A stretch of 64,000 nt of DNA from an uncultured Eubacteriales bacterium (GTDB lineage Bacteria; Bacillota; Clostridia; Oscillospirales; CAG-272). The translations under genes were made by a program, and so were the position numbers. Shown here one piece after another: positions 58,908 through 64,000 of the stretch. The notes below the pieces were generated by a model, which saw nothing but the letters and a program-made list of their open reading frames with translations, had not been told where the DNA came from and made no database searches. The DNA lies in the NCBI GenBank assembly GCA_934373635.1, contig CAKROZ010000005.1:40871-104870 (forward strand), read 5' to 3'. How positions within the stretch are numbered: the stretch's first letter is position 1; every line of letters begins with the position of its first letter.

Positions 58908-59713
58908 TCCCCTTTTTGATAAATCAACAGGCGAAAATGCGCGTCGGTCTCAAGCGTGTCACACGCCGCCAGCTTTTCCTTATCCTTCGGCGAGGTGCGG
59001 TAGGCATAGGGGGTCATGTAAAAGAGATCGGAGATCTGCTCTCTCCCGACAACGGTCAGGAGATAGCGAAGCTCGATGCTTTCAAGGAGGGAAAAACCCG
59101 GAAGGGCGGTGTCGGCGACCTCGTTTTTATACGGGGTATCGTAAAGGATCCGCTTGAGTCCGAAGAGATGCTCGCGTTCGGGTATGGCAAGAAGGAGAAT
59201 GCCGTGCGGCTTTAGAACGCGGTGAAATTCTTCGGTCGCCATCGGGGAGAAGAGGGCGGTGACAAGATCGACGCTCCCGTCCTTTACGGGAATGCGGTAT
59301 GCGCTCGCCACGGCGACCGAGAGGGCACGATCCCGTTTTGCCGCGCGACGTGCGGCATCGCGGGAAATGTCGAAGGCGAAGACCGAGGCATCCGCACCGA
59401 GCGTCCGGACGATGCCCTCGGTGTAATAGCCTTCCCCGCACCCCGCGTCAAGCAACACGCCACCCGATGGCAAATGCCGTCTTACGGCTTCCGCGACGGC
59501 GCGCCGCAAAGGCTCATACGCCCCGCTCCCGAGAAAGCGACGGCGTGCCTCCACCATCTCGCGGGAATCCCCGTGAATCCCGCCCGTCGAAAGAAGGAGG
59601 TTGACATACCCTTCCTTGGCAATGTCATAGCAATGCCCCGCGGGACAACGGGCGCACCTCTCCGAAAAGGAGAGCGTCCCGCCGCACTTCGGGCAAGTCC
59701 AAAGCTCTATCAT
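58880..59713 (-). CDS. rlmA: 23S rRNA guanine-N1-methyltransferase RlmA-like
   Basis: SAM-dependent methylase of G745 or G748 in 23S rRNA, 277 residues. The N-terminal zinc knuckle (CPKCGGTLSFSERCARCPAG) is followed by the family stretch EGYVNLLLSTGGIHGDSREM, and then the SAM loop LLDAGCGEGYYTEGIV. A promoter (59740-59768) precedes it. Confidence 0.9.
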   Translation of the reverse strand: MIELWTCPKCGGTLSFSERCARCPAGHCYDIAKEGYVNLLLSTGGIHGDSREMVEARRRFLGSGAYEPLRRAVAEAVRRHLPSGGVLLDAGCGEGYYTEGIVRTLGADASVFAFDISRDAARRAAKRDRALSVAVASAYRIPVKDGSVDLVTALFSPMATEEFHRVLKPHGILLLAIPEREHLFGLKRILYDTPYKNEVADTALPGFSLLESIELRYLLTVVGREQISDLFYMTPYAYRTSPKDKEKLAACDTLETDAHFRLLIYQKGDCQEHPDVL

Positions 59714-59739
59714 AGGTTCTCTCTGTTTTGTTTTTTCTC

Positions 59740-59768
59740 ATTGTACCACAGATCCTTCCCCGTGTCAA
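59740..59768 (-). promoter_or_regulatory. Sigma-A promoter for rlmA
   Basis: Minus strand TTGACA, 17-nt spacer, TACAAT. Confidence 0.85.
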
Positions 59769-59773
59769 GAAAA

Positions 59774-59793
59774 AACGGCGGACTTCCGCCGTT
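59774..59793 (-). terminator. Terminator of the small XRE gene
   Basis: AACGGCGG pairs with CCGCCGTT around a 4-nt loop and is followed by TTTTT on the minus strand, directly after the XRE stop. Confidence 0.85.
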
Positions 59794-60036
59794 TTACTCT
59801 TTTTTTCGCTCGGGGAAGGAACGCTCCTCTCCCGTTATCAGATAATCCACCGACACGCGAAAATAATCGGACAGGGCGAGAAGCATCTGCAAGTCGGGAT
59901 TTCTCTTCCCGCTTTCGTAATACGAAAGTGCCTCGCGCGAGATGTGCAGGTCCATTGCTACTTTCAGTTGGCTGAAGCCGCGGGCACGCCGCAGTTTTTT
60001 CAACCCGACGAGTCCGGTGTGATTTTCTTTTCCCAT
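59794..60036 (-). CDS. Small XRE-family repressor, divergent from the membrane HNH gene
   Basis: 80 residues, almost entirely a helix-turn-helix: LKKLRRARGFSQLKVAMDL and HISREALSYYESGKRNPDLQ, ending VSVDYLITGEER like phage-type repressors. Two 17-bp palindromes (TGTAACA-3-TGTTACA) lie between it and the divergent membrane-HNH gene and overlap the likely promoters of both, so it probably represses both. The start ATG 60036 has GGGAAA upstream. It is terminated by its own hairpin. Together the two genes form a compact regulator-effector pair next to a mobile element. Confidence 0.88.
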   Translation of the reverse strand: MGKENHTGLVGLKKLRRARGFSQLKVAMDLHISREALSYYESGKRNPDLQMLLALSDYFRVSVDYLITGEERSFPERKKE

Positions 60037-60072
60037 ATTTTCCCAGTTTTCTGCGTTTTTTCGTTTTTTCTA

Positions 60073-60101
60073 TTGACTTTATTGTAACAATCTGTTACAA
60101 T
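60073..60101 (+). promoter_or_regulatory. Promoter of the membrane-HNH gene
   Basis: TTGACT (60073-60078), 17-nt spacer, TACAAT (60096-60101); the -10 box overlaps operator 1. Confidence 0.75.
60083..60099. promoter_or_regulatory. Operator 1 of the XRE/HNH divergon
   Basis: TGTAACAATCTGTTACA, a perfect 7-bp dyad with a 3-nt centre. It overlaps the rightward -10 box and a likely leftward -10 (TACAAT, 60086-60081). Confidence 0.8.
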
Positions 60102-60106
60102 AAATA

Positions 60107-60123
60107 TGTAACAGATTGTTACA
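60107..60123. promoter_or_regulatory. Operator 2 of the XRE/HNH divergon
   Basis: TGTAACAGATTGTTACA, the exact reverse complement of operator 1, centred 24 bp away. It overlaps the rightward start point. Confidence 0.8.
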
Positions 60124-60164
60124 TATCGAAAATATCGGGAACTTTTGAAATTTTTCAGTTAGCC

Positions 60165-61232
60165 ATGGAAAAACGTTTGCACACCTTTCTTTTTCGAATT
60201 TTTACCGTTCTGCTTCTCCCCTTCTACTCTTTGTATCTTCTCGGGAAAATGCTGCTTTGGAAGCTGCGTGACGGAGGAGTGCGGGAGGAGTTTCTCCCCG
60301 TCGGCGGATACCTTACCTCCGCAAGTTTTGCGGATCAGCGACGCCTCGGCAAATTTCTGAATTTCTTTTACGACACGAGAGCCGCCTTTCAAAAAACGGA
60401 CGGACATAAATATAACGAATACACGCGAAAAATCTTAGCAAATCTCTTTGAGCTCTATCCCTCCGCACATTCGAACGACATCCGCGCCGACAATTTGAAC
60501 GAGCTGACGGTTCACCATATCAAGCCGCAGTCACAGATCAAAAACGACCCTGCGGCGATGACCGACCTCGGCAATCTCGCCCCCTGCACACGGACAACGC
60601 ACAACAAGGCGGATGCGGGTGCACGGCTCGAATCGATTCAGGGGACGAAGCAGAGATACACCTTCCGCTTCCTTGCCACTTCGCTTCTCGGTCTTATCAC
60701 CTCCTCCTTCCTCCTCGGATTTCTTTCGGAGCTTTTCTTCCTTCTCTTTGACGCGATACGGAAGAAGCATCTTTCGAAGCCGAAGGAACTCTTTGCGTCA
60801 AGCGCGCGGGCGGGACTTTCCGTCCTGCTTCTATCCCTCCCGATCACGGCATTGAGCTATCTCCTCGCCGTGGTGAGCGGACGTCTCTATACGCTCAGTC
60901 TCATCCTTCAGATCGTTTTCAGTCTCGTGCTTTTGTTTCACAGCATCATATGTATCGTCCAACAGATCGGCGAGCACATGACGCCGACGGCGCTTTGTCT
61001 CCTTCCCGTCCACGCGATCTTTCTCTTCGGAATCGGCACCGCGATCAATGCGTGGCTCTCTTCCGTGATCGCTTTTCCTTTTCTCAAAGACCTTGCGGTG
61101 AGTGCAATCCTGTCTTTTGTCTTTGCACTCGACAGAGCGCTCCTCGGCGGGATTAAAGGAAAGGCGGCAAACCTCCCCGAAGGCGAGAAAAACAAAACGG
61201 AGCCCCTGACACCGACAGACGCTCCGCAATAA
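60165..61232 (+). CDS. Multi-pass membrane protein with an embedded HNH-like nuclease motif
   Basis: 355 residues, not a family I recognise. One TM near the N-terminus (~8-30, LFRIFTVLLLPFYSLYLLGK) is followed by a soluble stretch (~35-165) with an HNH-like motif: ELTVHHIKPQSQI, then GNLAPCTRTTHNKADA (first His pair, Asn and second His in the expected order and spacing). Then come about six TM helices (~170-340) with basic loops, and a polar tail. Only one Cys is near the motif, so no zinc-finger type. The start ATG 60165 has no strong ribosome site, in line with tight control. It is divergent from the XRE repressor and next to the recombinase. A membrane-anchored nuclease acting in defence or as a toxin is inferred, not shown. 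Confidence 0.75.
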   Translation: MEKRLHTFLFRIFTVLLLPFYSLYLLGKMLLWKLRDGGVREEFLPVGGYLTSASFADQRRLGKFLNFFYDTRAAFQKTDGHKYNEYTRKILANLFELYPSAHSNDIRADNLNELTVHHIKPQSQIKNDPAAMTDLGNLAPCTRTTHNKADAGARLESIQGTKQRYTFRFLATSLLGLITSSFLLGFLSELFFLLFDAIRKKHLSKPKELFASSARAGLSVLLLSLPITALSYLLAVVSGRLYTLSLILQIVFSLVLLFHSIICIVQQIGEHMTPTALCLLPVHAIFLFGIGTAINAWLSSVIAFPFLKDLAVSAILSFVFALDRALLGGIKGKAANLPEGEKNKTEPLTPTDAPQ

Positions 61233-61313
61233 AACCAATGCAAAAAAAAGCTCACGGAAGATTACCGCAGTTCCCATAGGGAATTTCAGGTAAAGGCGCA
61301 AGGTTCAGAGTCA

Positions 61314-61334
61314 GGCGTGGCGTAATGCCACGCC
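61314..61334 (+). terminator. Terminator between the membrane-HNH gene and the recombinase
   Basis: GGCGTGGC pairs with GCCACGCC around GTAAT and is followed by TTTTCTCTT on the plus strand. The element boundary is probably in 61233-61357, where the base composition changes. Confidence 0.75.
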
Positions 61335-61357
61335 TTTTCTCTTGCTGTTTGTTGGTT

Positions 61358-63031
61358 TCAATTGTCTTCGTCGGTAAGTTCGTCTCCCCATATCGGTCGG
61401 TCGATCGCTCCGACGAAATTATAGAAGATTTCTACCGTTTGTCTGTAATGTCCGTCGACTTTCGTTCTTTCGTGAACAACGACCTTTTCGATGAACGCGC
61501 GGAGTATTTCGGGCGTGAGTTTTTCAAAACTGTTATACTTGTAAATAAGCATCATAAAATCGAGGATTTTGTCGTCGTCTTCTTTCGCTTTCGCGATTTC
61601 CGACTTCAACGTTTTAACCCGTTCTTTCAGACCGGCTTGCTCGGTTTCGTATGTGTCGCTCATTTTTAAGTATCGCTCCTCGGAAATTTTACCTTCGACT
61701 TTATCTTCGTAAAGGCTTTCAATAATTTTATCCAGCCGTTCGATACGTTCTTCCGAAGTTTTGATTTCCTTTGAATACTCTTTCAGTTCTTTTTCCGTTC
61801 TCGTCGCGGCGTTTTTCCGTAACGTCTGCAAAAACATTTCTCTTTGCTGTTGCGCAAAATAAATCGTTCGCCGCAAATCGTCCTGAATCAGAACCGCCAA
61901 CGCTTCGACAGTTATCTGATGAGAAGTGCAATATTTTCTCTTCTTTTTGCGATAAGTCGAACAGTTGAAGTATTCTTTTTGTTTCATTGTCGTGCAACGG
62001 CAAAGATACATTTTCTTTCCGCAGTCGGCGCAGTAAATCAGTCCCGAAAGAGGACTCATTTCGCCCATATCGGTCGGTCTGCGTTTTGCCTGACGAATTT
62101 TCTGAACGGTTTCAAAAGTCTGCTTGTCGATGATCGCTTCCTGCGTGTTTTCAAAGATTGCCCAGTCTTCTTTGGGTAAATCAATGCGCTTTTTTGACTT
62201 ATACGACTTCTTATACGACTTGAAATTGACTGTGCATCCCGTATATTCCAAATTTTCAAGAATATTTGCCACGGATCGAGAACTCCATAATTCTGAGTCG
62301 TTTTTAATTTTTGTGGCAGTAGGCAAGCCGTTTTTACGACAGTAAATAACGGGTGTATCTACGCCTCTTTCGGTAAGAATTCTCGCAATCTGAGTCGGAC
62401 CGAAGCCATGAACGCATAATTTGAAAATTTCTCTTACGATTTCCGCGCCCTTTTCGTCTATAATCCATTTTTCCTTGTTTTCGGGATCTTTCTTATATCC
62501 GAGCGGAGGAATACTCGTAAGATGTTTTCCGGAATTGCCTTTGGCTTTGACAACCGCTTTGATTTTCTTACTGCAATCCTTTGCGTACATTTCGTTCAGA
62601 ATGTTTTTGAACGGGGTAATATCGTCGTCGGGATTTTTCTCGCTGTCCACTTGATCGTAAATGGCGATAAATCTTACGTCGGCTTCTGCAAGATAATATT
62701 TCGTGTAATATCCCACAAGAATATGATCTCTTCCGAAACGGGACATATCTTTTACGACTACCGTAGAAATTTTGCCGTCTTCAACGTCGGACATCATTCG
62801 TTTGAAATCAGGTCTTTCAAAGTTACTTCCCGAAAAGCCGTCGTCAACGTAAAATCTTACGTTCCGTAAATGATTTTCGTCCGCATACTTTTGCAGTAAC
62901 ATTTTTTGATTGCGAATACTGTTGCTGTCGCCGTCTAAATCGTCGTCGCAGGAAAGTCTGCAATAGCAGGCTGTCCATTGTTCTTCTGTGCTTTTAATTT
63001 TTCTATTTTTAATTGTCGGTTGCAAATTCAT
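61358..63031 (-). CDS. Large serine recombinase, Tn4451/TndX type
   Basis: Site-specific recombinase that excises and integrates a mobile element, 557 residues. The catalytic N-terminal domain has the Ser in YCRLSCDDD and the Arg-rich helix DMSRFGRDH with VVVKDMSRFGRD. A recombinase domain follows (PPLGYKKDPENKEKWIIDE) and a zinc ribbon (CADCGKKMYLCRC). A long coiled coil (~395-490) and a DUF4368-like end (YRQTVEIFYNFVG) complete it. This layout matches transposon recombinases of clostridial mobilisable elements. It overlaps the preceding small ORF by 4 nt (ATGA) and marks one end of the element. Confidence 0.93.
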   Translation of the reverse strand: MNLQPTIKNRKIKSTEEQWTACYCRLSCDDDLDGDSNSIRNQKMLLQKYADENHLRNVRFYVDDGFSGSNFERPDFKRMMSDVEDGKISTVVVKDMSRFGRDHILVGYYTKYYLAEADVRFIAIYDQVDSEKNPDDDITPFKNILNEMYAKDCSKKIKAVVKAKGNSGKHLTSIPPLGYKKDPENKEKWIIDEKGAEIVREIFKLCVHGFGPTQIARILTERGVDTPVIYCRKNGLPTATKIKNDSELWSSRSVANILENLEYTGCTVNFKSYKKSYKSKKRIDLPKEDWAIFENTQEAIIDKQTFETVQKIRQAKRRPTDMGEMSPLSGLIYCADCGKKMYLCRCTTMKQKEYFNCSTYRKKKRKYCTSHQITVEALAVLIQDDLRRTIYFAQQQREMFLQTLRKNAATRTEKELKEYSKEIKTSEERIERLDKIIESLYEDKVEGKISEERYLKMSDTYETEQAGLKERVKTLKSEIAKAKEDDDKILDFMMLIYKYNSFEKLTPEILRAFIEKVVVHERTKVDGHYRQTVEIFYNFVGAIDRPIWGDELTDEDN

Positions 63032-63315
63032 TGTTTATTACCTCCCGAATTGCAACTTTCAAACGATAACCGATCCGTAATATGAACGGCGGGTTTTAAC
63101 GCCTCGTCTATATTCCGTTCTATCAGCGTTTTAGTAATATCGAACGCCGTAACGCCGATGTTCTGTTTTTCGTGGGCAACAATGGTATAAACCGTATTGC
63201 CGAAAACTCTTTCGCGGGTTCGCGTATATTCGCCGTTTGGCTCTTTTTTATAGATGGTGAATATGCTTGCCGTAGGTTTGCTGTTTTGATTTGTAATTTT
63301 AGCCGTATTTTCCGT
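63028..63315 (-). CDS. Small element protein apparently initiated at ACG, coupled to the recombinase
   Basis: An open frame of 95 codons ending in TGA at 63030-63028, overlapping the recombinase ATG. The product reads as natural protein (RTRERVFGNTVYTIVAHEKQ, GVTAFDITKTLIERN) and has the general shape of small TnpW-like transposon proteins. There is no ATG, GTG, TTG or CTG in a usable place. An AAGGAG at 63330-63325 sits 9 nt before ACG at 63315, ideal spacing. So either the start codon is the near-cognate ACG or an ATG has mutated. The function is unknown. Confidence 0.6.
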   Translation of the reverse strand, partial: TENTAKITNQNSKPTASIFTIYKKEPNGEYTRTRERVFGNTVYTIVAHEKQNIGVTAFDITKTLIERNIDEALKPAVHITDRLSFESCNSGGNKQ

Positions 63316-63370
63316 AAATATAATCTCCTTATCAATGATTTATTTACGCAAAACGGCAGGAAGAGTCGGC

Positions 63371-63595
63371 TTACAATTTGCCGTCTTTTTTCATATTTTT
63401 CAAGGCTTCGTAGCCTTCTTTTATCAACCGGACTTTCGTAATTCCGTTTTCTTCGAGAAAAGCGTTTATCTCATCATACAAGGCTCTCGGTATCATCGTT
63501 CCGAAATTGCCGCTCGCTTGCTTTCTCTTTTCTTTGTTCTTTTCTTCGTACTTCCTGCGCGTTTTACGCACGGGAGTATCTTCTTTCCGTTCCAT
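63371..63595 (-). CDS. Small basic protein, possible ribbon-helix-helix regulator
   Basis: 74 residues, start ATG 63595 with GGAGG upstream. The N-terminal half is highly charged (RKTRRKYEEKNKEKRKQ) and the C-terminal half has the pattern GNFGTMIPRALYDEINAFLE, then GITKVRLIKEGYEALKN, like a ribbon-helix-helix or Arc-type fold. In such elements it may regulate transfer genes or act with the relaxase. Identity is not certain. Confidence 0.65.
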   Translation of the reverse strand: MERKEDTPVRKTRRKYEEKNKEKRKQASGNFGTMIPRALYDEINAFLEENGITKVRLIKEGYEALKNMKKDGKL

Positions 63596-63697
63596 TAAGA
63601 CAAACCTCCGAAAATATAAAATCGTATTGATACATATTATAGCGATTTTAGTATGAGAAGTCAAGTTCTTTTTGTGAATGGGGAAGAAAATATCCCT

Positions 63698-64000
63698 TTA
63701 TTTCTTATAATTGTCGTTATTATTGAGTTTTTCTTGTTTTTTGCGTTCTTCTTCGATTTCCGCTTCTATCTGTTGTAATCGCGGGACTTGCCGCACAATA
63801 TCGGGGGTAAATAGAGAAAGAACGGAATCGAAAAAACTTCCGATTGTTTTCGGCTTTCCGTGGACTATACGTCTATATTCCGTCGGATTCGTTCTTGCAA
63901 GTTCTTTGCCGACGTTGGTATAATGGGAATTGTTATCCTTTTCCTTTTGCAAAGTTTCTGCTTTTCGGACGTATTCGAGCGTTTCGTCCATAGCCTTTGT
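63698..64000 (-). CDS. C-terminal part of a mobilisation-type protein, cut by the window end
   Basis: The frame is open to the window edge and ends at TAA 63698. Its product is helical and charged (SHYTNVGKELARTNPTEYRR, LFTPDIVRQVPRLQQI, ending EEERKKQEKLNNNDNYKK), like the C-terminus of MobA/MobL-type relaxases or accessory mobilisation proteins. An internal ATG at 63991 (MDETLEYVRKAE) with AAAGG upstream could instead make a free 97-residue protein. Assignment is tentative because most of any larger protein is missing. Confidence 0.5.
   Translation of the reverse strand, partial: TKAMDETLEYVRKAETLQKEKDNNSHYTNVGKELARTNPTEYRRIVHGKPKTIGSFFDSVLSLFTPDIVRQVPRLQQIEAEIEEERKKQEKLNNNDNYKK

Noticed and set aside
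59794..64000. Prophage
   Set aside because: No capsid, terminase, portal or lysis genes; the recombinase and mobilisation-like genes indicate a mobilisable element instead.

Overview
The window looks like a chromosomal segment of an uncultured, probably gut-dwelling Clostridia-type Firmicute. The evidence is a RemA (DUF370) gene beside yicC and rpoZ, HPr kinase/phosphorylase, pyruvate phosphate dikinase, formate-tetrahydrofolate ligase, a DUF4317 protein, an EFR1-type flavodoxin/ferredoxin fusion, a SpoVB-like flippase and near-consensus sigma-A promoters (TTGAC(A/T)-17-TATAAT). The chromosome is GC-rich and strongly codon-biased, so long antisense frames mirror most genes. The last ~3 kb is clearly AT-richer.

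Layout. 1-5.7 kb: homoserine dehydrogenase, convergent with an operon (read right to left) of response regulator, histidine kinase, acetyltransferase and amino-acid symporter. 6-17.8 kb: a long leftward housekeeping cluster, nrdR-yicC-remA-rpoZ-priA-def-fmt-Zn protease-rsmB-rlmN-rsgA plus a SpoU methyltransferase. It resembles the usual clostridial cluster but lacks gmk and the prpC/prkC pair. 17.9-25 kb: a PAP2 phosphatase, an RpiB-like isomerase, an archaeal-type AspRS bracketed by direct copies of a composite intergenic repeat, and a secreted 1035-residue beta-helix-like protein followed by a 44-residue ORF. 25.4-32.6 kb: two unknown membrane proteins, a four-helix-bundle gene between inverted AT-rich repeats, a sugar dehydratase/acyltransferase operon, a YgjV protein and a MATE transporter. 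32.7-43.6 kb: PepF, DUF4317, TrmO, Fhs, and a leftward glycolipid or polysaccharide operon (LPG-synthase-type membrane protein, GT8, PlsC-like, GT4, EFR1). 44-47 kb: TetR, DUF308, XRE, a glycoside hydrolase family 4 remnant and tRNA-Arg(CCT). 47-54 kb: ppdK and a 1252-residue helicase-nuclease. 54-60 kb: a SLOG protein, flippase, nucleoside phosphorylase, hprK and rlmA.

60-64 kb is accessory. A small XRE repressor gene is divergent from a gene for a multi-pass membrane protein with an embedded HNH-like motif, with two identical palindromic operators between them. This abuts the end of a mobile element: large serine recombinase, a coupled small ORF that appears to start at ACG, a basic small protein, and a mobilisation-type reading frame running off the window.

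The strongest candidates for undescribed biology are the XRE/membrane-HNH divergon, the helicase-nuclease with its ~190-nt leader, the secreted protein plus 44-residue ORF pair, a leader hairpin shared by the hprK and SLOG transcripts, and a rich set of intergenic repeats, one of which supplies the last codons and stop of trmO.
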